This document shows positions 13,301 through 25,900 of a DNA stretch of 64,000 nt, one piece after another. The first letter of the stretch is position 1, and the number at the start of each line of letters is the position of its first letter. Under the pieces are notes generated by a model. It was not told where the DNA came from. It did not search any database and saw only the letters and a list, made by a program, of their open reading frames with translations. The DNA is from Acanthaster planci. Taxonomy: Eukaryota; Echinodermata; Asteroidea; Valvatida; Acanthasteridae. The DNA is taken from contig NW_019091491.1 of the NCBI RefSeq assembly GCF_001949145.1, positions 52,598 through 116,597 of the forward strand, in the 5' to 3' direction. A program made the position numbers and the translations under genes.

Positions 13301-16300
13301 CAGTTTTCACGCCTTGTTAACTGAAGATTGAAAACCTCAATTGAGACAAAAATCAACAAACCGCCACTGAACCCACGCACTTCTCCTAAGCACGAATGGA
13401 GATCTTCATTTCTATGAACTTCTCCTCTGATAAAACTGCACCCACATATAGATGTAATTCAATTAATTTTCGATTTCAATAAAAAGTATGAAAATAAAAG
13501 CAAAGCTTCGATGGTCTGAGCTTCTTTCACGCTGTCTTTACAGTCAACAATATCCCAACTGACCTTTGTTGGTTCATCTTTCGTGACGTGGCGAGTTCGA
13601 ATATCGTTTCATTTATTTCTGGGTCCTATTGCCGGAGTCGTCCATAATCAATGTTTCTATATACATTGCCTTCACAATCACTCAGAAAATAAGACAATTA
13701 AGTCTCAGGATTCGAGTATCATACAAGACCGACCGCGATTAATTAGGTCTCAGTGCATACCAAAGCACAAATATCTTTATTTCAACAAGCAAAAGAGACA
13801 CAAACGACTGTGGTACGGAGAGTATTGTACACATGAAGGATATTGTCAAGCTAAAAATAGAATATTTCATCGTACAGGCTCAACGTATAGCGATTAGATT
13901 ATTGAATTATTTCACTAGTATTCTTTGACCTTTTCCCTGGTATTCTTTGACCTGTGATGAATTAACTCATTGAATTCCTAAAGATGTTTCATAAATTTTC
14001 AACAGAGTCAGCCCAAGTTGCAGAATTTCTGCAAAAGCAAACATGAAATAAACATAAAATATGTCTTTTTTTTTCATGTATCCTTCACTCTGAATGCATT
14101 TTGATTTTTCCCAGGGTAGAAATCGACAGCAGGTGTTTGACAACCGGAGGAAATAAGTAATTTTCCCGGATGGTAATAGTGGAACAATACATTATAATAA
14201 ATTATGGGGCTTAATTCAACCCAAGAGAACTACTATATGTACATTTAGAGATAAATTATAACACAAGCAGATGGAAAATATAAACGAAGACAAATTAGTC
14301 TGTACAGTAAAACGTATACTGCATAATGCCATGCGACTCTTGTATTCAGTTACGTGGTTTGCCTTAGAATATCCTGCAAGCTGGCACTGTGTTGAAATCA
14401 CGCCGTAATTTCAGTTGCAAGAAGAAATGTAATGTTTATAATGCGAGCAAGCATGGTATTACATCGTCTCTTGAGAATTCTTATCACATCACAAAATACT
14501 GCACGAGCAGGGAGGAAGACACTTGACATATGGGGGAAAAGGTGAAAGCAGTGAATAATTGTCGGCATAATTATGAAGGGTTCTTGTACAAATACGTACC
14601 ATAAAGACCGGCTTCACTTTCCCCAGCCATTCAAAATCTTCACATTTCAGTCAAAGTGGATGCTAATTAAGGTTTGAAAATGGAGGTTTCCTGAAGAAAG
14701 CAACACACACCATGGCTTTGACCAAAACATTTCTATGCTGACTTGTACAGATGCGAATTGACTCGCATGTAGGCCGGCACCAAACAGGTGTTGCAGTGTC
14801 ATGTACGCATGCGCAATGTCTGTAAAAAATATATATATAAACAAAGCAGCGATTTACAAGTTAATTGATTTTTATTTTTGCTGGCACTTGATAGAAGCAA
14901 GCATGTGGTCACGTCCCACCGACATTATTAACAGGAGTCAAACTACGTGGGCAGGATGAACGTGGACACGTGCATGCATTCAGTTCTATGGCCATTCAAT
15001 GAAAGTGATCTCAGATGGGTGGGGTAAGACCACAGTTTTAAGGTGGTTTACATCAAGTAAATGCTGAAATTTAGAAGAACATCCAAAGTATACATTGGTC
15101 GATAATATTTTATGAATAACAATGTCCTTAAATCAGTAGTAAAAGTGATAAAAGATTTGTCCTCTTTCCCAGGTATTTGATCGACCCAACTAACTACAGT
15201 CCATTCCACTACAACAGAGTTATAAAGCAAACCTCGCATAAACCAATAAACCTTTTGTTTGCATGGTAGGCAAACTATTATGGCGGATTGGCACTGTAAA
15301 AGCAAAACAAAAGAGTAATACCAAAAGTAGTTGAAAAGAAATCGTATAATTATTTAAAACTGAGCAATATATAATACTGTTATTAGGAATACAAATAGCA
15401 TATCTTTGAGCAATGTTTGAATTTAGAGGGAAACTGCTACCAACCAACCATCGATAAAATTTATGCAAACTCTGGCCGCCAGTTCGAAATAGTAGCCATC
15501 TTTTCAACGACTGCAGCGCTCTCGGAGAATTCAGTATTTTTTACTATTGGACGTTATTTTCAATACAGACGTTACAGATGTCCTGCCGCTTTCGTCTTGC
15601 TATACTGGAGCTGCTGGTGAGTCGTTTCCCCCATTTCACTACACGCTCAGTATTGCAAGCCAAGGCTGCCAGCTTCCATGAAGCCACTTAGTTGTATGAC
15701 CCGAGGCAATGCAAGCGGCAGGCCATAGCGTACGCAACGCATTCATGAATAACGAGGCAACATATAATCTATTTTATTTCCATAAAGCCTATTTGTATGC
15801 ACATGAAAATTAGATATTGTGGAAGCCTGTGAAACCATAATTCTTAGAACGCGCTTTTTCACCGCCTAAAGCCTCCAATCAACACACCATCATCGTATCA
15901 ATTAGGGTGATGTGATCTAGATTGTCACAATTCCGTAAAGGAGGCGAAATTCAGAGTAGTAAGCTTTTCCTTTTTACTCAGGTGAAGAAGGGGAGAACTA
16001 AACTTAATACCATTTGGCCAGAATAAACATCTGGAGCAGTGACAATAAGATGCTCGATGCCTTTGTAGTAAACAGCAATTCTGAAAGATGATAATAGTAA
16101 TGTTTCAAATGATTAATCCATTATTAAACCCCTCGACAGAAGACTGGCTAGTAACTGCCCTTTCGAAAGGCTTGAGAAAATTTATTCATTTGTTCTGCAC
16201 ACGTTCTGTGTAGGCCTCTGGACCTAAGTCCTACCTTAATCGAATTGAATTGAATTTCACGACTGCCTCCTTGTTTATACAACTTTAAAATCAACACACA

Positions 16301-16428
16301 TTCGCACAGCGCTCTCTAGGGACATTAAATAATGTGCATTATACAACAGACGGACGACACACTGAAGAGCAATATACTTTAAAGGGTTTTATAAGAGAAA
16401 TATTTTTTGACGTTGTCTGTTTCAACGA

Positions 16429-16670
16429 GCGGCGTATCCAGCTTTTTGTGCGTGTGTAGGGGGAATTCAAAAGCAAATGCGGCTTCGGCTCATTCAACAT
16501 GATATTGGGGGGTAAAAATATCAAAATCCTTACGGTCCCGACATCCTTGCTTTTATTTTGTGCTGTTGTTTTTAAGGATTTGGTGCAAATATATGTTAAA
16601 TAAAAAATTGTTTATTAATATTTGATTTAAAAAAATCCGTCGGGGAGCATGTTGCCCCCTGCTGGATACG
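16429..16670. repeat. MITE-like dispersed repeat, copy 1
   Basis: The ends are inverted: CGTATCCAGC at the left and GCTGGATACG at the right. The interior (aattcaaa, aatgcggcttcg, cattcaac, gggg, aaaatatcaaaa, aaatccgt) also occurs in the same order at 61,071-61,214. This copy carries about 100 extra bases in the middle. It has no coding capacity, so it is probably a non-autonomous DNA transposon remnant. Confidence 0.6.
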
Positions 16671-16879
16671 AGACTGGTTTCAACGTACGAGAACAGTTGA
16701 ACTATGAACCCCTATGAAGACAACACTACTGCAGTAGCTTTAAGTAATATCCAGCTGCGTCCATGCATAAACTGACATCTGTGTCTAATACTCTAGTCTA
16801 CCTCTCATAACAATAACTTGCTGGTTATAATTTTGCACACACAGCAGGCAATAAGCCTGTCCTTGTTTTAATAAAGTGC

Positions 16880-16909
16880 CTGTCAGGTTCCAGGCATGGA
16901 ACCTGACAG
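16880..16909. repeat. Short perfect hairpin (13-bp arms, 4-base loop)
   Basis: The arm CTGTCAGGTTCCA is followed by GGCA and then by its exact reverse complement. It is isolated in intergenic DNA. Function unknown; it could be the relic of a foldback element. Confidence 0.6.
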
Positions 16910-17892
16910 TTTGTTTGTTTGTTTTTGTTTTTGGTGGAGACACTAGTGCCTTTTATTAATGTCCTCACGGGAATTTTACTTTTTTCATTCCGATGCTTTT
17001 CTTTTAAATGCATTCTTCAATTAGCAATAGGCAGCAGATAGTTATCACTGGAAAATGTTTAGGCTGGCTGGATAATTCTAATTGTCAAACGAATAGAAAT
17101 GGTTGAGTAAAGGAAGGCAAACCTTTTTAAGTCGATCTACATTGTTCGCTCTGTGGGCAAATCCTGCTATCTACAGGCCACTTTAAGAAATTCACTAGTC
17201 TGAAGTGTAATCGTCTGCCTTGCTATTCCACATGCAATATGCAAGCATTTCAGATAAACTGACGACCCCTGTTTGATTTTTTTTGTATATAGGCCTACAT
17301 CTTTTTATTCTGTCTATTTTAATTTTGATGCAAAATTAAAGCCAACGCGATGGGTATATCGTTCTAGATTTTAAAGATATTTTGTACTCAGTGTTGACTT
17401 GACAATTATACTATTAAGTCCAGCTGAGAGGAACGCAAAATAATTCCAAGAGCAGGCACAGCTTGCAAAAGTTGTTTTCAAAATTCCACTTTTTCAACAT
17501 CATTTTGGCCTTCTCACTTCACAAATACAAAAGCCATAGATCGAGTTCTAGCAATCGGCTTCGTTCAGGAAATTAATTTTTAATTCCTCTTCATTTCAAC
17601 TGTCCTTCAGCAACAACAAATCGTGGGTTCATTTTCTTCACGTCTCATTCTCTTATGAAAGGCAATTTCAGCCCTCCGATGACTCGAGTCAATCCGCTCT
17701 CATCTCTCGCTCATCACCCTCAGCCTGTTATTTCTCTTGACATGCGTACTCCCCAGACGACTAATTTAGTTACGACACTATCGAGAAGTTCCCACCAATC
17801 TACAGTGTATCTAACCAGTACTTGCTAAAAAACGTGTATATGTAGGAACAAGCTATTTTCCATTGATTTTAACCTTGCAGCCTCTTGCCTAT

Positions 17893-18041
17893 AAGTCTTA
17901 TCACGAGTACTGCATGGGTGATTTTGCACAATGGTAAAAGGACATTGTGGGAATAAAGGAGAAACAGTGCTATTTTTTTCTTCCATCAGTGTTTTTCTAC
18001 CATTGTGCAAAATCATCAATGCAGTATTAGCCATAAAGCTT
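17893..18041. repeat. Foldback (inverted repeat) element
   Basis: The arms at 17,908-17,936 and 17,998-18,026 are 29 bp each and pair with two mismatches (core GATTTTGCACAATGGTA). Weaker pairing extends outward to about 17,893 and 18,041. The loop is about 61 bases. It has no coding potential and is probably a small non-autonomous element or its remnant. Confidence 0.65.
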
Positions 18042-19789
18042 ATCATTAATTCCAAAGCGTCAAAAATAGGGACCTTGATGAAAAATTAATGAATGTTTTG
18101 AAACAGGAAAAACAGATGCAATGACTTGACGCCATTTACGAACGGTTGGTCAGCACAAAACAAAAATAATAATAAAAGATACATTTTAAAAATTGCTTTC
18201 TTTATAGGTGCTTCATTGTTATATAAAATTATTACGAGAAACGGTATTCAAAATGGCGTCTGCATAAATATTATTTTCTCGTGCTTAATGGAATAAACTC
18301 CTGGCGTTAAAATATACATATGTTACAGTTGGATACACTTACGTCAGCAAACCCTGATCGTGATCACTGGAGTTTGTTGAGGGAGGGGGGGTGTCGGTTG
18401 CTTCCCAGTCACTTCAGTGTCTCCACAATCACTGTTATATGTAGCTTACAAGTGGAACTTGAGTCAGGTTGAAAAAACACTAAGTCATCGGCGTCCATCA
18501 AGTTCCCATTTAAACAGCACGTGCATGCACCGTATCCAAGTACTACTACTCTGAACGATCTCAGACTTGTAACATGGCCAGACATATATCCTGGGAGCGC
18601 ATATTATCCATCCTTCCAGTAGCTTCCAAGATTACTGCCCTAAAATATGTGACGGACAGTAAAAAAGCTATATAATGTTAATATATCATTACAGCTTTTC
18701 TGCACTCAGTGAATGCCCTTCTGAACTGTGTGCAGTGTCCTCGTTCCTTTTAACTTCTTCACGCCGTACGTGACTCAGACAGACGTATCATACACAGGGG
18801 ACACGACCTTACTGGTGAGAATAGAAGAGCGTAAATTGGCGTCCCGACTAGCATAAAAGACCTATAATTCCTTCAACAAACATACCGGCCACATTAAGCT
18901 AGGTCCCTGTGCGATCTTTTATGTAGAAATTACGTAACATTCTTGTTTTGATAATTGGGGTTCCTAGACCGAAACGTGCTTATCAGGAGGCAGTGACGGG
19001 GTGGTAGTTGTGTCCAAATTCAGTGACCCAAATCCAAGCTAGAAGAAAGCGACCTTGTTGTCAGGCCGTGAAATACATTAGGCTATGATTATTTTCATCG
19101 TTTTCCATAATGCAGCCAAAGTGACAGACATCATGCAGGTTTGATGGAGTTTGATTTATTGTTGAAAAGGGGTGTGCACTGACAGTACCAGTATTCAAGG
19201 ATTGTAAGAAATCAATATTTGAGCAATCGCATCCTATGAATGAGGAGAAACCATTTCTGATGAACGCTCTCTATACTTGATATTAAGCATAAAGCTTGGA
19301 GACATCTGCTCACGACTCTGCACCATTATCAGGATATCTTTTCAATTGGAGGCTTTGAAGTAACAAGGAAATTTCCAGCCAATTATATTATATTGGAAAG
19401 AAGGGAGGATTGAGGAGAATGGGATGTGGTATTCAATAAGACTGGTATAGGCACGATTCTTTTATAAACAACTGATGACAGATACAATCATTTATATTAT
19501 GGAAAGGTTTATTTTCATTTGTGAATTTCTGAGGTGATACTAAAAAAATAACCCATGGATGCACTTCATTCTCTTTAAAAACAAGTTGAATTTGTTCTTT
19601 TATCGGTAGGCTCATTAATGGTGTCTTACAGCCCCACAGTGTCATAAATGATACAATAAATATCTATGGCCAGTATCCCGACAACAGTAAATATTCAGGT
19701 TGCTCTGATGACAAAGTTTTTCATAAAAAACAGCTCAAACTGAAAGAAATTTGAAACGTTTTTTGTTGCGTCAAACAGGTTCAGATCTG

Positions 19790-20110
19790 CGGAGACAGGC
19801 TAGAAAGAGAAGTAGAAGAAAAAGTAGAATAGAAATAGAAATAAACCAGAAATGGTAAAAATAAAAATGGATATAGAAATGGATACAAAAATGGAAATAG
19901 AATTAGATTAGAATCAGAAATAGAAACAGAAGTACAAAATAAATAAAGTAAGAATTGAAATCAAAATAGAATTAGAACAGAAATAGAAACAGAACTTAAA
20001 ATAAAAATAAAAATAGAATAGAAACAGAAATCGAAATAGTAGTAGATGTCAAAATGAAAATAAAAATAGAAAATAAAAAGAATTAGAGACGGAAATAAAA
20101 CTAGAAATTT
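19790..20110. repeat. A-rich degenerate short-unit repeat, (AAATAGA)-like
   Basis: The plus strand is almost all purine, with many variants of AGAAATAG, AAATAGAA and AAAATAGAA in succession. It looks like a decayed microsatellite. There is no open frame of note. Confidence 0.7.
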
Positions 20111-21399
20111 ACTTGGAGTTTTACCCCAAAAAAATACAAACAGGACGAATGAAATTTGTCAAAGTTAGAAACCGTGCTCGGGATCAACTTTTTTAAATAA
20201 AAAGATGAAATTAATAGAATTTGTAAAATTGCAATTCCAGTCCAGCTAATGAGAAAAAATACATTCTGTTTGATTATAATTTTAATGTATTATGTTTGTT
20301 TATATTGGCCCTCGAATCACATTTGAGGTAAATATAGTGACAAAAATCTAGACTGAAGTATACTATGTTCGGGGACAGAAATAGCAATTAGAAAATAGAA
20401 AATTGAAAAGATATATGGGCTGAAAATCAAACTGACACTCCAGAGAAAGTACAAGAAGCGATGTGGTAATGTCAAATTTCAACTAAGTAACTCAGCTTAA
20501 AAAGCCATCGTTACGAGGTTGTTGGGACATCCACATAATTAGTAGCAATCACCTAATGGAGTGCTAGTCTTCGAGTAACTTTTATCATTTTTTAAGAACA
20601 AAACTGTCATGTGAAACTTCAGATTTACATTACCCTTTTCTAATTTGTCAGACTGACAAAATTCTTTTTCTTCGTATTTTTTTCATCCAAGACTAATTCT
20701 CTGAAGGTGTTGTTTGGAACTATTAAAAGTTTCTGATCAGCCCTTTGAGAAAACAAATCTGTTTATTTGAAATCGTTTTATTTCGAACTACTAATGGTCT
20801 TGATTATGAATGATTTTAAAATTCTTTGTTTCCATACCCCTCAACCTGTTGAAGTCCAAACTTATATTATACTTCAACCAGGCACCTTTTTGTAGGGGAT
20901 TATATAGCAAAATTATGATTATGCAGAAAATTGTATGTGAGAAAAAATGTAAGTCTGTGTACCAATTTTTCTATAAGTGGGAAAAATCAAATAAAATGAC
21001 ATGGGTGCCTTCCTTCAATAAGAATCCGGAAAGTATACTTCAGCATTCCTTGATGAAGGAATCTGTATTTTTGTCTCCCATGAATCAAATATCACCTGCA
21101 GAGGATTTGTCTGGGGAGATAAGACGATAAAATTTGTTTTGTTCGTTTAGTAAAATATTATTAGACATGTTTAAACAATGAGTAGGAAAATGCTCCTGTT
21201 TTTGAAAACTGAAAGACTCTGAGACGCAGTGCTTATTGGAAGGAAATGATTTGGCCTATTATATTATGTTTTCACCACTAATGTACTGATGTTGCTGTTT
21301 TCTCTATCCGTGCAGTCGCAGTTAATGGCAGGTTCGATTCGGATGCAGGTACAGGTAGACTACCAAGTTTTCTTTTCTCTCTGTGCGATTTTATAGTCT

Positions 21400-22952
21400 T
21401 TATGAAAGATGACGACGAAGAGAGGACGAAGAAGAAGACGCAGAAGGAAGATCAGTAGAAGGCCCTGAAGGTTGCTGCTCAGCCTTCACCATCTGTGAGA
21501 TGAGATCGTTGAGTTTTCCAGAGATGGTGTCCAGGGTGGGTCGGGCGCCAGGACTTCGCCTCATGCAGGAGAACTCTCCTAGCAACCGCAGGCCGTGAAG
21601 AACGTCTGCATCACCAGCCACGTCCACGAAGAGTTTGCCGAGGCTGTAGATGTCTGATTTCACGGTGAATGTGTCTCTGCCTTCAAGCACTTCAGGGGCA
21701 CACTGGAATCAGGAAGAACATTAAAGAGACGAGATCATTTAGAGAAGTGCTGAATTTAATCAGGATATTAAAACTTGGAAACCTTCATTGTGGTGCTTCT
21801 TACTTGTTTGGCAAGTTTGTAGAAGATGTTTTGTTGCTCCTCATCCAAGACTACCAGGGGGCGGGAACTGGAAATCTGTTGGGCGTTTCCTAGGTCGATG
21901 ATCTTTCCACTCCATGCTACCTCGGAGCCTGGTGGGTTGGGACACACCATAGCATTCCCACAGTGAAGATCGTTATGGAGCCAGCCAGCAGCGTGCAGAT
22001 CTTTCAAGCCCTCGGTGACATTTCGGCAGACGTGTAGCCATTCCAACGCTGTTAGGAGATTGTACTGGTACCGCGCCATGCTGAAGTTGTAGGCAGTGTT
22101 TGTCCCCACTCCGCCCACCAACTCCTGTGCATAGGAGCAATAGTCGATGACGCCAACGAATTTTGGGAAGAAGGGGCAGTTCCTCACGGCGTGCATAGCT
22201 GCAACTTCGTGCTGTAAGAGCGAGAAGTTACTAGTCAGTACCTTGACTGCCAGCAAGGTGCTGTCTCCTTGACGACGCATCAGTAAGACCTCACCGTAGT
22301 TACCAGACCCAAGCATCACTCTTCTTCCTGTGTTCGACAGAATGAACTCTAACTCGCTTGGATCGATGGATGGGTAAGCCGTTAAGTCAGGAATTCTGTT
22401 CTGAGGACTCTGTGATGTAGGTGCGTTCTTAGCTGGAGACAAATTGGCAGCAGTTGTTTTGTTATCTGCGACCGATGCAGTCTTCAAAGATGACATTTTT
22501 AAGACTTGAAACTGTGAAGAATGTTGGCTTTCAGACGATGTTCCTTTTTTAACAGTTGATCTTGATATCCTTTCTGCAGACTCCTCCTTGGAAAGGTTTA
22601 AATCTGACCCTGAGCTCTCAGGCTGCACCTGTCCATTTGGGCTACTCCTCTGGACGTTTCCAACACTTTCATCCAAGATCTCTTTGGAATGTTCTTTTGA
22701 GAGTATACCTGGAGAAGACTGTAGATCTTTAAAGGCTGCTTCTTGTCTAAGACTTGACGTGCTACTCTGGGCCTGCGATAATGCACCTGAGGTTCCTTTA
22801 CTCAACTTGTTGGAGGAATACTTGGAATGTTTTGGTGAAGAGGTAGATTGTGAACTTTCAGTCTGTGATTCCACGTTGGCCATCAGTAATGACGTCATTC
22901 GTTTGAACTGGCACAGTACTTCTTTGGCTTTCTTGCCATTTGCTTCAATTTC
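21400..22952 (-). other. Kinase-domain-encoding exons 8 and 9 of the large kinase gene
   Basis: Exon 22952-21804 (383 codons) starts EIEANGKKAKEVL, runs through a Ser-rich linker and encodes the N-lobe and catalytic loop (GWLHNDLHCGNAM, then KIIDLGNAQQ). Exon 21702-21400 begins inside the activation-segment end at CAPEVLEGRD and carries SDIYSLGKLFVDV (the subdomain IX DxxSLG) and the conserved C-lobe Arg (GARPTL). It ends in a Ser-rich tail before TAA. The intron 21703-21803 is only 101 bp and has clean GTAAGA and TTCCAG boundaries. Confidence 0.88.
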
Positions 22953-25900
22953 CTTTGATAGAATGAAACAAAATTTCGGTAAATTCACGATGTAAAAAAC
23001 TTTCCCTTTTACAGTACAGTGTTTCCCGGCCCTCAATTTGAAGGCTGTTTCAAATGACAAAATGGTGTAAAACAATCGTCATAACCAAGCCTTAGGTTAA
23101 ACAGCTTTCAATCAATCATATCACAAAGAGATTCTACTGGTCAGGATAATTTTGTTAAAACTCGAGTATTTAGGCCCTACAGATCTACATTTCAAGACTG
23201 TTTTAAATGTAAAAGATCTACGAATTCCTCTGGGTGACATTAAATTAAGTTATTTCATTCATGATTCATTAATGAGTAAAAGTGAACCTACCTTTGCCTC
23301 TTCTATGGTGTAAGGTATGTCGTAGTTGGCAGCAGATAACATTCCGTGTAACTCTTTCCTGCGCTCGATGCAGCTCAGCACTATCGCCAGCCACTTCGAC
23401 AATTCACCCTGGGACGAACTCTGCAGAGCACAGACCACATTGACTTGCAGCTGCCGAGAAAAAAAGGGCGGAAGAAAATTGTGAGAAAGCGCAAAATGGG
23501 CACAGGCTGAAGATACACTAGGGGTAATTTTGGGATAGATTGACTACGAGAAAGGAATCACCTGGTCTACATGAAGATAATAGTTGAAAATATGCAATTA
23601 CTGACCAGAATCAGCACTGTCTGTTGAATTATTAAAGGAATTCTATAAAATTTGGTTTTACTAATGGTACAAACTTACAGCAAGTCGCTGTTCGTAGATT
23701 GTTGGAAATCTCGTGGCGTCCTGTCGTGTGTTCTGGTCTGATCTCTGATTGTTCTTCCCTGTCGGTGGCTTGTTACCAATTGAAGTAACAGCCGCTGTAG
23801 ATGGATCTGTGCTGATCGGGACGTCCGAAGACTCCATCATTGTACCTCCAGTTGATGTTTCAAGTGAAACTGATTTAATGTTCTGTGAACGAAGATTTAA
23901 TGCTTGAAAGCGTTTCTACACTTTTATAAATTGCACGCCTCATTCACACTCATCTTTTTGTGACAACATAAAATTACCTGGTTAAAATATTCAGAAGATT
24001 AATAAAATAAATATCCATTAAAGGCTAAGCCATGAATTTAAGCAATGTGGTGGTTTTATTAAGCTGAGTAATTGATAAGCAACCGTTACTTTACCTTGAT
24101 ATCATTGCTTCCAGCTTCCTTGGATGATGCTGAGGAAATTGCCCTTTCATCATTAGACACAGAGTCTCCATGTTCCTTTACTAATTCCAGCTTCTGATAC
24201 GAAGAAGTATATATTGTGGGGGTTGCAGAGAGCTGAGAATTGCTATTTTGGCCAAGAGATGGAGATACTGTCTTTGAAATCGATTCCAAGTCATCTGCTA
24301 GATCTCCATTTTCTCGCACCTCGTCTTGATCTTGATATGGAGTAAGAAATGGCATTTCCATGGTGATAATGGCGTTACCCTCTTCTGAAGAAGATTCTGG
24401 AGTTGAGATGGAACATTCATTCTCAGATACTTGCCCATCTTCCTCTTTCATTGATGATGGTGTGACTGCAAAAGCTTGGGGTGAGATGACTATACCACTT
24501 CTTGAGGTTGACGTTTCGGATGCTAGTTCTGGCGGGGATCTCTTATCTTTTGTTGTTCCCTCAACAATGTGGTAATTCTCTGATATTGCTAGTTTAGGAA
24601 TGGATGAGGCAGAAAGGGCGACTTCGTTTGGCGAAGTGGCCAAAGGAGACGCTGGTACTCCGTCATCGACGGTGGTGTTTTCATCCATCATTTCATTATG
24701 ATCTTGTAATGATGAAATGGATGCATCACTTCTTGACGGAGACGGAGGTAAATTTGAGCTTCCAATATCAGGTGCTCCTTCACCATTTTGCAAGATTTCG
24801 GTCTCTAGACCCTTCGATGAACAGTTGACAGAGCTGGAAAGAGAGTCGTCGTTTGTTGCAGTAGAGCAAGGAGCTCTTGCCACGGGCTTCAAGGTGGATT
24901 CTGCAACATAACATCCTCCTTCTTCGTCTTTAGCCAACAGTTCATGAGCCTGAGGTGGCGAGGAGCACATGCCAAGATCAGCGGAGGCATCTTCCTTATA
25001 GACAGCTGGAGATTGCTTCTGTGACCTCGACACTGAACTGTCATCAACTGCAATCTCTTCGTGTTCTCTGTCCTTGGTCGGGGATGACGGTGATTCCGAA
25101 CTGATTTCAGAACACTTGCCATCCCCTCTTGAGATTGGCGTCAGGGGATTTGGAGAAGGGATCGATCCTTCCTTATCTGATGCCGTCCTTGTCCCCTCTG
25201 TCATCGGTTTTTGCTCCTGAGATGGGGGTGAAGTCGAAACGGAGACAGAGGAATTGCAGGAGGAAGCATCCATTTGGGTTGAGGTGGGAAGTGACTGGTC
25301 ATCGTAACTGACGATGAGACTCGAAACCTCATTTTCCTGTGATGAGGAGGGACTATCATTCCTTGGAACAAGAGGTGAGGTTGAACGAAGATGTTCCCAG
25401 TCGGGATGAGGCACCCCTGGAATCGGAAGAGAGTCACTGCAAGAGGCTGGTCTAGTTGTCATGGCCGCACTGCCTTGCCGACGATGCATCGTACCGGTTG
25501 ATGCTAACAAAATAAATTAATATTGAGTTAATTTTCCGATAAAGAGAGTTAATCACAAGTCCGATAAAGACAAGTAATCACAAGTCCAATAAGAAAATCA
25601 GAAGTCATTATTCTAGTCACAGTCATCGTGGGGTGAAAAACACAAAAATGTCTTTGTCTCACTGCACTTCAAACGAATATTCAATTCAGTATTTCATTTT
25701 GAAATAACTTTAAGGATTTCTAAACATCCTTTGTTTACAAGTGGTCATTATGAAAGTTCATGAACGCTAGTGAGTAAATGAAGCCGTCGAAAAAGAAGCA
25801 TCGTTGGAGTTGGTCTTTAATGCGGGAGCAAATAAGTCGCCAGACTTAACCAAAATTAATTTGAGATGGACTCACCGTTTCCTCCTATTCCATTCACTGT

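Larger units (their letters stand above)
10310..21399. other. Intergenic region, about 11 kb, no gene supported
   Basis: Between the formin first exon and the kinase stop codon no frame longer than about 105 codons occurs and none shows a recognisable domain or exon pattern. The DNA is AT-rich. Structured items seen are listed separately: a MITE-like repeat at 16,429-16,670, a short perfect hairpin at 16,880-16,909, a foldback at 17,893-18,041 and an A-rich repeat tract at 19,790-20,110. The end near 10.3 kb should hold the formin promoter and the end near 21.3 kb the kinase 3' UTR and polyadenylation site; I cannot place either precisely. Confidence 0.6.

Noticed and set aside
16880-16909. 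Transcription terminator hairpin
   Set aside because: The hairpin is perfect, but this is a eukaryotic intergenic region with no gene ending there.
22588-22995. 135-codon plus-strand frame opposite the kinase gene
   Set aside because: It is antisense to the Ser-rich linker exon, whose minus-strand frame joins in phase with its neighbours.
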